NCBI GenBank assembly: GCA_020697255.1
Contig: JAJFBE010000004.1
Coordinates: forward strand, 1-64,000
DNA: 64,000 bases
Source of the DNA: Burkholderiales bacterium
GTDB lineage: Bacteria > Pseudomonadota > Gammaproteobacteria > Burkholderiales > UBA11063
Direction: 5' to 3'
Of the stretch, positions 19,607 through 29,526 are shown in pieces. How positions within the stretch are numbered: the stretch's first letter is position 1; each line of letters starts with the position of its first letter. A program made the translations under genes and the position numbers. The notes below the pieces were generated by a model. The model saw nothing but the letters and a program-made list of their open reading frames with translations, was not told the origin of the DNA and did no database searches.

Positions 19607-20299
19607 TTAATATGGGTTTTGTGCTACATTATGTTTATAAATTTGAGCTAATGCCCTTTCTGCTGCACTTTGGCTTGCTTCTTTTTTACTGCGTCCCTGA
19701 CCTAAAACTTTAATTTTCAGGCCCGGGATATCACATCCAATATGAAAGACCATATTATGATCTTTCCCCTCTATTTCATACACTTCATAAATTGGCAGGC
19801 CAATTTTGCGGCTTTGCAAATATTCCTGTAAAGTTGTTTTAAAATCTTTGCTAATTGAATGTATTGCATTTGCAAGATATTCAGTGTACAAGCTCTCTAT
19901 CACCTTTGCTGCCTGACTATGGGATGAATCAAGGGCAATTGCAGCAATTAAGGCTTCCATACAACGTGCGAGCATTGAAGGGCGTGATCGCCCACCAGTT
20001 GCATCTTCACCCGGTGTCATTAGTAGATATTTTCCCAGATCTATTTTAGCAGCAACTTCAGCTAAAGTATCCTGATTAGCCAAAGCTGCCCTAATTTTAG
20101 ATAGCGTACCTTCGGTAAAATTAGGATATCTTATATATAAACTCATTCCTATAACATCATCTAAGATGCCTTTACCAACAAACTCCAGGCGCTCATTATT
20201 TTGCTGGCTATAGCTTCTATGAGTTAAGGCTAGTTGAAGTAGTGATATATCCTTAAATTTATAACCTAAAGCTTTTTGTAATTTGGTAAGAATATCCAT
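19607..20299 (-). CDS. rnc: RNase III-like double-stranded RNA binding protein with a degenerate active site
   Basis: At 230 residues with an N-terminal RNase III domain (1-150) and a C-terminal dsRNA-binding domain (about 153-222, with LQEYLQSRKI and GQGRSKKEASQSAAERAL), the layout is that of bacterial RNase III, which dices dsRNA in rRNA and mRNA processing. The signature reads NERLEFVGKG: E36 and E39 are kept, but the metal-binding Asp (E. coli D45) is K43. At the second site LARCMEALI keeps E115 while E. coli D114 is R112. Two of four catalytic carboxylates are therefore gone. The lepB-rnc-era context is absent. It probably binds dsRNA without cutting, or needs a partner subunit. Confidence 0.85.
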   Translation of the reverse strand: MDILTKLQKALGYKFKDISLLQLALTHRSYSQQNNERLEFVGKGILDDVIGMSLYIRYPNFTEGTLSKIRAALANQDTLAEVAAKIDLGKYLLMTPGEDATGGRSRPSMLARCMEALIAAIALDSSHSQAAKVIESLYTEYLANAIHSISKDFKTTLQEYLQSRKIGLPIYEVYEIEGKDHNMVFHIGCDIPGLKIKVLGQGRSKKEASQSAAERALAQIYKHNVAQNPY

Positions 20300-20653
20300 T
20301 TTATAACATCTCCATGTATTAGTTTGCGGATAAATAGGTACATATTTTACTATAAATGAAGATAAAATTTGTAATATACCCCAAAATTTGGGATAAATAA
20401 TTTTTAAGACTTATTTTAAATATTATTTTATGCTTAACCCCCAGAATTTGGGTTTCAATTTTTTAATAACTTTTATATAATTAGGCCTTAACATAAGTTT
20501 AAGTTAACAACATTAACAATATTGTGGATTATATTAAGCTTATTTGGAATTACCAGTTCAACTCATTGGGAAATTTGTGACTTGGATAATTTCGGGGTAA
20601 GTTTAATGAACCCACTATACCTTATAGTTGGTTTGTCTCCTCCCCCCTTTTAA
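20300..20653. other. Non-coding spacer with several hairpins
   Basis: No gene is supported. A CCCAAAATTTGGG palindrome (20380-20392) and a related AACCC...GGGTT hairpin followed by a T-rich run (about 20436-20465) lie in the A/T-rich first half. At 20609-20633 an 11-bp stem with one mismatch and a 3-base loop (AACCCACTATA / TATAGTTGGTT) forms a strong hairpin. No transcript can be assigned to these. Confidence 0.4.
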
Positions 20654-20782
20654 TTATTCGGCAAAAACGCTATCATATTCAGCGCAATTGCCTTTTCATT
20701 GGCCATGTTTAATATATACCTCATATAATAGGGCACACGCCTCTTCAAGCTGCTTTTTATTATCTAATATTTTAACTATCAT
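20654..20782 (-). pseudogene. N-terminal remnant of a possible GNAT-like gene
   Basis: An ATG behind an AGGG ribosome binding site opens 28 codons (MIVKILDNKKQLEEACALLY, then EVYIKHGQ) before a TGA. The frame continues another 13 codons (KGNCAEYDSVFAE) to a TAA. The opening pattern, a short strand followed by an L-E-E-A-x-x-L-x-Y-E-V-Y helix, resembles the start of GNAT or autoinducer-synthase-like acyltransferases. Only this stub survives, so it is treated as a remnant. The family call is weak. From here to nadE (20783-20961) I see nothing else. Confidence 0.35.
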
Positions 20783-20961
20783 ATTTTAACCCTAAAAAAT
20801 TAATAAATTTTAAAATATTAACTTTGTTAGATTACTTGAAATATATAATAAATAGCATTTTCATTAGCTTCACTTAAGCTATTGAATATAAACACAGTTT
20901 TCATTGTAAATATTAGTTAATGTCGAGTAACCTATTGGTAGTTTCTTATTTTTCATTGTAA

Positions 20962-22614
20962 TTAAAAATGGAAATGGTTGGTGATTGGGTAACGCCAGTC
21001 ATTGTTAAAAGCACAAGTAGTAATTTTGGGCCCTACTGCCGCCTGAGAACGTTTGTATTCATTAAGTTTAATCAATTTGGCAACTTTTGATACATCTGCC
21101 TCATTAAACCCGCGCTTTATAATCTCTTGGGCTGAAAATTTGTGTTCTACAATTAATTCAATTATTGCATCCAGGGTATCATAATCAGGCAATGAGTCCT
21201 GGTCAGTCTGGTTTTCACGAAGCTCAGCTGACGGGGCGCGGGTAATAATCCGCTCAGGGATTATGTCACTTTTAGTATTACGCCAGCGGCTTAACTTATA
21301 CACCAAAGTTTTGGGCACATCTTTAAGAACCGCAAATCCACCAGCCATATCGCCATATAATGTTGCGTATCCAACTGCCATTTCTGATTTATTGCCAGTA
21401 GTTAATACTAAAGCACCACCCTTATTGGATAATGCCATTAACAAAGTACCCCTGATCCTGGCTTGCAGGTTTTCTTCTGTGGTATCTGTGGCTGGATTCC
21501 CATCTACATGGGAATGACAGACTATACTTAACGCGGTTTTAAATTGGTTAAAAATATTCTCAATAGCAATTTCTTCATATTTTACATTGAGTCTTTTAAC
21601 TATATCACGTGAATCTGTTAAGCTAATATCAGCAGTATAGCGTGATGGCATCATTATAGCCATAACTTTATCATGGCCTAAGGCATCACAGGCAATCGCC
21701 AATGTCAGGGCTGAATCTATCCCGCCAGATAAACCCAGTAAGACTCCTTTAAACCCGTTTTTAGTAACATAATCGCGGGTTGCTAGTACTAATGCTTCAT
21801 ATACTGATTCTATATCTTCTGGATATGGAGTAAGATCGCTACGAAACTCTACGAACCTCTCGCGATGAAATGTTGGGTCTACTGGCTTTTTGTGATGAAT
21901 ACTTATGTCACAATAATTTAATTCTTGTTTAAAGGCTGGAAATTGGGCAATTAACTGACTTGTCTCATCCAGCACAAATGATGCCCCGTCAAATACCAAA
22001 TTATCTTGTCCGCCTAATTGATTGACATAAATTAGGGGTAAATTGATTTCTTTTACTCTGGCTTTAGCTATTTCTAAGCGCTCTTGATATTTACCTATAT
22101 TAAATGGGGAAGCATTTATTGAAATCAGAACTTCTGCCCCAGCTTGTTTGGCAAGCTCTGCCGGTTCTTTAACCCATGTATCCTCACAAATTATTACACC
22201 GAATTTAATGCCATTTTGCTCAAATACCAGAGGAACAATACCAGAGATAAAATAGCGATGCTCATCAAAAACATCATGATTGGGTAATTGCTGCTTGTCA
22301 TATCTACCAATTATTTTGCCATCTCTTATGATAAATGCACTGTTGTAGCAATGGTTAGCTTCAATATAAGGTGCACCAATGATTATAGTAATATCTTTAA
22401 GCTCAAGGAACCTATCCAATTGCTTACAAATTTGTTTATGAAATTCGGGACGGAAAAGTAAATCTTTAGGCATATAGCCACATAAAGATAGCTCGCTTGA
22501 AATAAAAAGGCTACAACCTTGCTTTTTAGCTTCTTTTATAGACGCTATTAACTTAGTTGCATTCTCTTCCAACGCTCCAACGGTGGGGTTAAACTGATGT
22601 ATTGCACATTTCAT
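20962..22614 (-). CDS. nadE: Glutamine-dependent NAD+ synthetase
   Basis: Makes NAD from deamido-NAD, ATP and glutamine. The N-terminal nitrilase-type glutaminase domain (1-250) shows ELSLCGY with the catalytic Glu, FGVIICEDTW with the nucleophile Cys and the Lys in the DKQQLPNHDVFDE region. The C-terminal synthetase has the P-loop GLSGGIDSALTLAI, TEENLQARIRG and LTTGNKSEMAVGY. At 550 residues it is slightly long, and part of the extra length (IVCHSHVDGNPAT just before DTTEENLQ) is encoded by a dRS3-like palindrome. It starts 3 bases after a secreted protein gene on the same strand. Confidence 0.95.
   Translation of the reverse strand: MKCAIHQFNPTVGALEENATKLIASIKEAKKQGCSLFISSELSLCGYMPKDLLFRPEFHKQICKQLDRFLELKDITIIIGAPYIEANHCYNSAFIIRDGKIIGRYDKQQLPNHDVFDEHRYFISGIVPLVFEQNGIKFGVIICEDTWVKEPAELAKQAGAEVLISINASPFNIGKYQERLEIAKARVKEINLPLIYVNQLGGQDNLVFDGASFVLDETSQLIAQFPAFKQELNYCDISIHHKKPVDPTFHRERFVEFRSDLTPYPEDIESVYEALVLATRDYVTKNGFKGVLLGLSGGIDSALTLAIACDALGHDKVMAIMMPSRYTADISLTDSRDIVKRLNVKYEEIAIENIFNQFKTALSIVCHSHVDGNPATDTTEENLQARIRGTLLMALSNKGGALVLTTGNKSEMAVGYATLYGDMAGGFAVLKDVPKTLVYKLSRWRNTKSDIIPERIITRAPSAELRENQTDQDSLPDYDTLDAIIELIVEHKFSAQEIIKRGFNEADVSKVAKLIKLNEYKRSQAAVGPKITTCAFNNDWRYPITNHFHF
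21494..21519. repeat. dRS3-like palindrome inside nadE
   Basis: ATTCCC and GGGAAT flank eight bases (ATCTACAT), with the flanks TGG and GACA of the wider element. The stem is 8 bp and perfect. Compared with the copy at 119-138 the inner GC/GC pair is AT/AT, so both arms changed together. On the coding strand it encodes about CHSHVDGNP, in frame. Confidence 0.75.
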
Positions 22615-22617
22615 AAT

Positions 22618-23196
22618 TTATGATACCGCACATGAATCTTCTCTACTGTTTACCATCTTGCGATAGGTTTTATCCCAATTTTCATACCCTTCACTATCTT
22701 TTGCTTTACCGGATGGTACTTCCTTATCTAGGTAATATTGGACATAACAATCTACGTCTTTTACATCAAGTTCTAGACTCTGCGTTCTCAATGTAATATC
22801 GTACTTCCCGGGTATTTGTTTTTTGGTAATCGACCAGGAGACAGGATAGCCATTTATTTCCCTACTGCCTTCTGCATGTAATAATTTTTCATAAGGCCCG
22901 GGATTTATCACTTGCTCCTGTATATTGAATTTCACTTTTTCTCTGGCAAAAGGTACAATAGGTACATCCTGACCTAAATATGGTTTGCGATGGCTATTCA
23001 AAAGTTGTACCCTACATCTTTGACGCATAAAAGATATTTCCCCGAACTCGGGTTTTTGCCTCTCAATTCTCAACGAAACCAAATACCAGTCATTATCACT
23101 CGGGAATACGCACTCCATTCTTTCACTTGCCTGTGCTTTACCAATACAGAAGAACATAGTAATAAATATATTAAGTAATAAATAAATATTTTTCAT
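22618..23196 (-). CDS. Secreted protein of unknown function
   Basis: The 192-residue product has a Sec signal (MKNIYLLLNIFITMFFCIGKAQA, cleavage near residue 23). The mature part begins SERMECVFPSDNDWYLVSLR and has four cysteines (ECVF, QRCRV, VDCYVQ, DSCAV) that could make two disulfides. Predicted structure is mainly beta. No family is recognised. It is 3 bases upstream of nadE and likely shares its transcript, but nothing links the functions. Confidence 0.65.
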   Translation of the reverse strand: MKNIYLLLNIFITMFFCIGKAQASERMECVFPSDNDWYLVSLRIERQKPEFGEISFMRQRCRVQLLNSHRKPYLGQDVPIVPFAREKVKFNIQEQVINPGPYEKLLHAEGSREINGYPVSWSITKKQIPGKYDITLRTQSLELDVKDVDCYVQYYLDKEVPSGKAKDSEGYENWDKTYRKMVNSREDSCAVS

Positions 23197-23287
23197 TTTC
23201 CTAATCCTTTTATTGCATTACTTACCTATTATTACATATAGTAAAAACACTACCATATTGAATTTCTTTAGTAATGACAAAATTAAA

Positions 23288-26200
23288 TTAATAATCCTGC
23301 TTTGGTACGTTAACCCCATCTTTTTTTTGGGATTTAAGGCGCCAATTCATAATGCTAGTAAAAAATAATGGTACAAATAAGGTAGCCAAAAATGTTGAGC
23401 CAATCATTCCACCTATAATACCAGTACCAACTGAATGTTGCGAATTTGCACCAGCACCATTGGCCAAAGCCAGGGGAAGTGCTCCTAATATAAATGCTAA
23501 TGAGGTCATCACAATTGGCCTAAAACGTAAGCGTGCCCCTTCTAATGCTGCATCCCTAGGGCTCATATTATGCTCTTTTATCCCCTCAAGTGCAAATTCA
23601 ACTATCAAAATCGCATTCTTGGCAGATAAACCTATTAATGTAATTAAACTAACCTGAAAGAAAATATCATTTGGCCGTCCGGATAATAGCAAGGCAATTG
23701 CTGCTCCAAATAATGAAAACGGCATTGCCATTAAAATAGAAAACGGCAAACCCCATAGCTCATACAATGCAGCTAAAATTAAAAACACCATCACAATACC
23801 CATAACTAATGCAATTGAAGAACTAGCACCGGTTTGTGCTTGCTGATAAGCCGGACCAAACCATTGTAATTGATAATCTCCGCCCAATATTTTTGGTACA
23901 GCATCGCTAATTGCGGCCATTACGTCACCGGTTGTATATCCAGGTTTTGGATTAGCAATTAATTGGCTGGCAAGATAATCATTATACCGGGTAACTACCT
24001 CAGGGCCAGTTTTAAAGGTAACTTTAGCCATACTACCAATTGGTAACATTTGATTTGAGTATGCACTTTTAACAAATACTGTATTTAATAATTCTGGAGT
24101 ATCCCTAAATTTATAATCAGATTGTAAAATCACCCACCATAAATCATTCCACTTCTGAAAATAATTTACATAATATGTTCCATAAATTGACTGCAGGGCC
24201 AAAAATACATCACCAATATTCACACCATAGAGTTTAGCCTTATCGCGGTCTAAATCAACATATAGCTGTGGAACTGATAAATCATAAAACTGGGTTGCAA
24301 AACCAACTGCCGGATACTCTTTCAATGCAGCAACCAATTTTAATGAATCTTTATAAATCTTCTCCACTGTAACTTCACTGCTTGCAGCCTGTAAATAAAA
24401 TGTAACGCCACCTGATGTACTTAAACCACGAATTGGTGGCGAATTAAATGCCAGGTAATTGGCCCCTTTATTCATATAACCAAATGCATTGGTCTTTGAT
24501 ATCATCGCATCAATTTGCTGACTTTTTTGTTTACGCTCTTCCCATGGCTTTAAAGTCCCTACAATAAACGCTGCATTAGTCTTTAGTGCCCCGTTGTCCA
24601 AAATATCAAGACCAGCAATTATTAGGTTACGATAAGTTGGCTGTAATCCCGTCAAATAGGTAGCCAGTTTTATTGCCTGATTGGTAGACCTATCTAACGA
24701 TGCTGCAGCAGGTAGATTAATACTAGTATAATAATAGCCCATATCTTCAAGAGGCATCAAAGATGTTGGGATAATCATATAGAGCCCTATAGTGGTTCCT
24801 ATAACTATAACAAATAATGCATATGCAAGCTTGGATCGATCAATTAAAAATTCAACAATTGCAAGATATGTGTTTTTTACTTTAGCAAAACCGTGGTCAA
24901 ACCAAATAAAGCCCTTCCATTTCGGACGGTCATCTTTAGGTTTATTCTTGAGGAAAATTGCACATAATGTTGGCGTTAAAGTAAGTGCAACAATTCCGGA
25001 TAAGAAAACCGAAATGGCAATTGTTACTGCAAATTGTTGATATAGCATTCCTGCAAACCCGCCCAAAAATGCAACCGGAATAAATACAGCATTTAACACA
25101 AGTACAATAGCTATTACCGGAGAGGCTACCTCTTCCATGGCCCTGATTGCAGCAGCAGTTGAATCAAGTCCATCTTCTTCCATAATCCGTTCGACATTTT
25201 CTAAAACAACTATTGCATCATCCACCACAATACCAATGGCTAATATCACGCCAAATAATGTTAAGGTATTAATTGAATAACCAAGCATATAGATACCCGC
25301 AAACGCCCCAATGATAGAAACCGGAATAGCTAAGATAGGTATAATAGTGCCGCGGATATTTTGGATAAATATAAATACAACTAAGAATACTAAAATAAAC
25401 GCATCGCGAAATGTCTCTACAACCTTATGGATCGAAGCATCTACAAACACTGATGCATCATAGTGATAATAATATTTTATCCCGGCTGGAAAATGCTTTT
25501 CCAGTTTTTTTATGGTAGCATCAATACGCTGCTTTGTCTCAAGTTGATTGGCTCCAGGTGTTAAATACAATAAGAGTGCAGTGCTTGGAGTTACCTTAGT
25601 CCCACCACCAACTGTATGCTCGACTTTCATGACGTTAGTCATGTATTGCTGACCATCCAGGGTTACTTTAGCAATATCTTTTAGCCGTACAATTTGGTTA
25701 TTCTGCTGGTTTGCCCGAATAATAATATTTTCAAATTGTTTAACATCAGTTAAATATCCCTGGGTATTAATCATGAACTGAAACTGGCTTTTTCCATTAG
25801 TAGGTGGCATCCCCATCAAGCCAATAGCAAAAGGAGCATTTTGATCTTTAATTGCAGCTACAACATCAGATGTTGCTATATTATAATAGGCAAGCTTTTT
25901 GGGATCCATCCATACTCGCATAGCAAAATTACGATTACCCACCACATTAACTAGACCTACCCCATTAATCTGGCTAACAACAGGATAAACATAACGATAG
26001 ACATAATTACTTAAATAGATAATATCCGGGTAACCTTCAGTATAAAAATTGACTACCAAAAATAAATCAGGAGAGGCTTTACGCACTGTAACACCTTGTT
26101 GCTGAACCTGAAGCGGCATCATAGGCATAGCTGTATTTATACGGTTTAATACATCACTTTGTATCTCATTTAGGTTGGTCCCGATATTAAAATAAATAGA

Positions 26201-26476
26201 AATACTCACCTGGTTACTGGCATTAGCACTAGATGAGGTCATATAGATCATATTTGCTACACCGGAAATCTGGTCCTCTAGCGGTGCAGCTACCGCCGCA
26301 GCTAAGGTTGCAGAAGTGGCGCCTGGAAATGTTGCACTAATCCTAATACTTGGCGGTGTGATATCCGGATATTGGGAAACCGGAGACGCCCAGATTGCTA
26401 AGCCACCTGCGATTACCATAATAAGCGAGATTACTATAGATAAGACCGGGCGTAAGATAAAAAAACGACAAAACAT
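23288..26476 (-). CDS. RND multidrug efflux pump, AcrB/MexB (HAE1) type
   Basis: The 1062-residue inner-membrane antiporter has the 12-helix, two-large-loop layout of HAE1 RND pumps. The start MFCRFFILRPVLSIVISLIM matches, as do the SQYPDITPPSIRISATFPGA porter segment, the TM4 proton-relay pair in GIVVDDAIVVLENVER, and GLSAKNAILIVEFA in the second half. It follows its adaptor gene by 17 bases. No outer-membrane factor or regulator lies in this operon; the NodT-type channel at 18044 could serve it. Substrates unknown. Confidence 0.93.
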   Translation of the reverse strand: MFCRFFILRPVLSIVISLIMVIAGGLAIWASPVSQYPDITPPSIRISATFPGATSATLAAAVAAPLEDQISGVANMIYMTSSSANASNQVSISIYFNIGTNLNEIQSDVLNRINTAMPMMPLQVQQQGVTVRKASPDLFLVVNFYTEGYPDIIYLSNYVYRYVYPVVSQINGVGLVNVVGNRNFAMRVWMDPKKLAYYNIATSDVVAAIKDQNAPFAIGLMGMPPTNGKSQFQFMINTQGYLTDVKQFENIIIRANQQNNQIVRLKDIAKVTLDGQQYMTNVMKVEHTVGGGTKVTPSTALLLYLTPGANQLETKQRIDATIKKLEKHFPAGIKYYYHYDASVFVDASIHKVVETFRDAFILVFLVVFIFIQNIRGTIIPILAIPVSIIGAFAGIYMLGYSINTLTLFGVILAIGIVVDDAIVVLENVERIMEEDGLDSTAAAIRAMEEVASPVIAIVLVLNAVFIPVAFLGGFAGMLYQQFAVTIAISVFLSGIVALTLTPTLCAIFLKNKPKDDRPKWKGFIWFDHGFAKVKNTYLAIVEFLIDRSKLAYALFVIVIGTTIGLYMIIPTSLMPLEDMGYYYTSINLPAAASLDRSTNQAIKLATYLTGLQPTYRNLIIAGLDILDNGALKTNAAFIVGTLKPWEERKQKSQQIDAMISKTNAFGYMNKGANYLAFNSPPIRGLSTSGGVTFYLQAASSEVTVEKIYKDSLKLVAALKEYPAVGFATQFYDLSVPQLYVDLDRDKAKLYGVNIGDVFLALQSIYGTYYVNYFQKWNDLWWVILQSDYKFRDTPELLNTVFVKSAYSNQMLPIGSMAKVTFKTGPEVVTRYNDYLASQLIANPKPGYTTGDVMAAISDAVPKILGGDYQLQWFGPAYQQAQTGASSSIALVMGIVMVFLILAALYELWGLPFSILMAMPFSLFGAAIALLLSGRPNDIFFQVSLITLIGLSAKNAILIVEFALEGIKEHNMSPRDAALEGARLRFRPIVMTSLAFILGALPLALANGAGANSQHSVGTGIIGGMIGSTFLATLFVPLFFTSIMNWRLKSQKKDGVNVPKQDY

Positions 26477-26493
26477 ATTGCAAGTATTCCAAA

Positions 26494-27642
26494 TCAGGTA
26501 GAAGCGGTTGCGGCTGGTTTTGACTGGTCTGACGTATTATCAACGATGACCTGCTCTCCATCCTTAACCTTCATTCCCCCATCAACAATAACTTTATCGC
26601 CGTTATTTAGACCAGAATTTATAACCCACAAGGTATCTGTCATCATCCCGGGTGTAACATTACGTTTCTCGACTTTACTATTATGTCCTAGAATATAAAC
26701 AAAAGCACCTTTATTATCCCTAAATACCGCAGATTGGGGAATAGCAAAGGTATTGACAAATTTTGCACCAGTTAAGTAAACATGTACAAACTGGCCGGAT
26801 AATAACTTAGTAGATAATTTCTCATTATTGATGTCCCCACGCATATTCCAGGTGCCATTTTGTAAACTAATCCGGGTATCAAAAAAGTTAACCCAGCCGG
26901 CTTTTTCCATAATACTGCCATCAGCCAATTGTAGTGCCATATCGAACTTTGAACCTTTTGGTACTGAAATCTTACCTGAACTAACCCCGCGTTGTAAAAC
27001 TAACCTATCATTTTCAGGTACAGAAAATAATATGTATAAGCTATTCTTACTATTGATATAATTTAATACCGTCTGGAATGCTACCACCATTTGTCCCATA
27101 GTTACCTGACGTTCGGCAATTAACCCATCTACAGGGGAACGCACCTCGCAGTACTCAATATTTAACTTATCCTGAGCAATCATCGCCTGATCTGTCTTTA
27201 CCATACCTACAGCACCTTTATAGTTTATGGTAGCTGTATCAATATCCTGCTGCGAAACTGCATTAATTTTAAACAAGGTAGTATACCGATCCAAAATTTT
27301 CTTATATTCTAACATTGCCGCAGTATCTTTATATAACTGTCCTTGATCTGCAGCTAATTGATTTTGGTATGGACGTTTATCAATTTCATATAACACCTGA
27401 TCTTTTTTCACCATTGTGCCTTCAACATACAACTGTTTAAATATTGTACCGCTTACTCTTGGGATAACAGAAAAATCGGCCAGTCCTTGTACTGAGCCCG
27501 GATAATCAATGTTATATGGAACATTGTATGCATTTACAATTGTAACATCAACGTGATGTGGCGGAAGCTTTACTGCTTTTTCCTTTCCGCACCCAACTAA
27601 TACCATAGCTGCAATTGCAGTTATTGATAGTACTTTTTTCAT
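26494..27642 (-). CDS. RND periplasmic adaptor lipoprotein, AcrA/MexA type
   Basis: The 382-residue adaptor has a lipobox (LVGC, Cys18) and then the AcrA domain order: lipoyl half (YPGSVQGLADFSVIPRVSGT), coiled-coil hairpin (about 95-165), lipoyl return (RSPVDGLIAERQVTMGQMV), beta-barrel and membrane-proximal domain with the AVFRDNKGAFVYIL strand. It is the first gene of the RND operon. The 123-base region upstream is shared with the divergent PglL-like gene. Confidence 0.92.
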   Translation of the reverse strand: MKKVLSITAIAAMVLVGCGKEKAVKLPPHHVDVTIVNAYNVPYNIDYPGSVQGLADFSVIPRVSGTIFKQLYVEGTMVKKDQVLYEIDKRPYQNQLAADQGQLYKDTAAMLEYKKILDRYTTLFKINAVSQQDIDTATINYKGAVGMVKTDQAMIAQDKLNIEYCEVRSPVDGLIAERQVTMGQMVVAFQTVLNYINSKNSLYILFSVPENDRLVLQRGVSSGKISVPKGSKFDMALQLADGSIMEKAGWVNFFDTRISLQNGTWNMRGDINNEKLSTKLLSGQFVHVYLTGAKFVNTFAIPQSAVFRDNKGAFVYILGHNSKVEKRNVTPGMMTDTLWVINSGLNNGDKVIVDGGMKVKDGEQVIVDNTSDQSKPAATAST

Positions 27643-27765
27643 TCTTTATTTTATCCTGTCTATATTGTCACATATAGTGAAATGTCCTAAATTAAGGCAC
27701 TAATTGTATCATAAATAGCCAAGCTATGCTAAAATTAGCGCCTTTAATAAGCGGGGGTTGGGTAA

Positions 27766-29526
27766 ATGGCAATTTTTACGAAGCAAAATATTAAATATTT
27801 GATTGCTGCAAACATATTTGTTATATTGATACTTCCCCAGTTAAATAATATACATTATGATCCATTGCCGCAATTTTGGGCAGAAACTACCGAATCCTGG
27901 GCAGTAATTAGCTTATTTATAATTACAATTTTTTGTAACAAACGTTTAGATATCCCAAAAATAACACTACCATTATTGTTACTTGCTCTTTATCTTGCGG
28001 TTCAACCCAAACTAGTATACGTTTCATTTCCAGGATTATCTTATATTACTGCCATGGAATTTTTTATCTGTATACTTTTAGCTATTGCAATTAGTAGTAT
28101 TTGTAGTATTTACTCATTAGCCGTAACACTCACCATTATTTCGATGGCTTTAGTTACCGGAGCAATGATACAAAGTGCTATTGGATTTTTACAATATACC
28201 GGGCACGTTAACATTTTTGGCAATTTTTTGTTTTATGATGCAGCCCATCCCACTACCAATATATTTGGTCATTTTGGTCAACGAAATCATTACTGCCACT
28301 ATCTCACCTGGGCAATATTTGGACTAATTTATTTATACCTGAATAATAAAATTTTAAAATCAAATTTTTACACAATTTTGTTATGGCTATTCTTTAGCAT
28401 TACAATTGCTTCATCACGCAGTGTATTTATATACTTTGCCCTGGGTATAATGATTAGCGGAATTTATTTCATACTTAAACGTGATAGCCAGTCTCGTCGG
28501 TTTTTTGTAATGATATTAATCAGTACAGTATTTCTGGTACTCTTTGAATATGGTTACCCTATTATCCAGCATATTACAAATTGGCACGGAAAACACCAAA
28601 TCCAAAGTGGCTTGGAACGTTTAAGTAGTGTTGCAGCAGAGAATGGTACAGACAGGAGGATAGTAGAATGGCAAAAAGCATGGCTAGCATTTAAATCTCA
28701 TCCGATATTTGGTGTGGGTCTTAATGGATATGCTCATCAAAGTGTTTTTTTGCAGCCATTATTTAAACATACTCCAATGAACAGCGGATTATTTACCAAT
28801 TGTCACAACTTGATTTTGCAATTTTTGGCTGAAACCGGGATAACCGGGACTATTATACTCATACTTGGTCTTTTATGGGCATTATATGGCTTAATAAAAC
28901 ATACTTCATTAGCAAGCACTATTATTCTTTGCATGGTTGCTACAACACTTGCCCATAGTATGGTTGAATACCCATTATGGTACTTTTATTTCTTATGTCC
29001 ATTTGTAATGTTTCTATCTTTGGATCGTCCATTATTTAGCATAAAGGTGAACATTCTAGCAGTGATTACAGCTGCACCGATAATGCTCATTGTATATTTA
29101 ATGGTTAGCGGGTCAATATTATATAATACTATTGTCTATTATATTGATACTCCTAAAGATAAAACTACTTTTATTTCTCAGGTAAAATTTTTGGAAAAAA
29201 TAGCTAGCAATGATTTATTAGGGGCATTTCCTGCTTTATTTACCCTGGATAATTATATAAATGTAAACACACCTAATACCAATGCAGCATTAGATATTAA
29301 CGCACAATTAAAATATGAAACTTTATTTACTTATTCACATCCATACCCAGACAGTTTAATAAAATTGGCAATGCTCAATTGGAATATTGGCAATTTCCCT
29401 TTAGCGCGCGAATATACTACTTTAGCCATAGCTGCTTTTCCAAGTTACAAGAAAACTTTTATCAGTATACTAAAAGATGCAAAATATAAAGAGTTAAGCG
29501 ATATTGTGCAAAATTATAAAGAGTAA
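27766..29526 (+). CDS. PglL/O-antigen ligase-like O-oligosaccharyltransferase
   Basis: The 586-residue inner-membrane protein has about 12 helices with a Wzy_C domain and a soluble C-terminal tail (about 450-586). Motifs fit PglL-type protein O-oligosaccharyltransferases: HPTTNIFGHFGQRNHYCHYL near 161-180, GVGLNGYAHQSVF, and H347 in CHNLILQFLAETG, matching the essential histidine of Neisseria PglL. Such enzymes move lipid-linked oligosaccharide onto pilins or other periplasmic proteins. No pilin or pgl genes are adjacent; the acceptor is unknown. An O-antigen ligase (WaaL) is the alternative. Confidence 0.8.
   Translation: MAIFTKQNIKYLIAANIFVILILPQLNNIHYDPLPQFWAETTESWAVISLFIITIFCNKRLDIPKITLPLLLLALYLAVQPKLVYVSFPGLSYITAMEFFICILLAIAISSICSIYSLAVTLTIISMALVTGAMIQSAIGFLQYTGHVNIFGNFLFYDAAHPTTNIFGHFGQRNHYCHYLTWAIFGLIYLYLNNKILKSNFYTILLWLFFSITIASSRSVFIYFALGIMISGIYFILKRDSQSRRFFVMILISTVFLVLFEYGYPIIQHITNWHGKHQIQSGLERLSSVAAENGTDRRIVEWQKAWLAFKSHPIFGVGLNGYAHQSVFLQPLFKHTPMNSGLFTNCHNLILQFLAETGITGTIILILGLLWALYGLIKHTSLASTIILCMVATTLAHSMVEYPLWYFYFLCPFVMFLSLDRPLFSIKVNILAVITAAPIMLIVYLMVSGSILYNTIVYYIDTPKDKTTFISQVKFLEKIASNDLLGAFPALFTLDNYINVNTPNTNAALDINAQLKYETLFTYSHPYPDSLIKLAMLNWNIGNFPLAREYTTLAIAAFPSYKKTFISILKDAKYKELSDIVQNYKE

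Noticed and set aside
19607-20299. The RNase III changes as a simple frameshift artefact
   Set aside because: Residues on both sides of K43 and R112 align to the family in one frame, so each is a substitution rather than a shifted reading.
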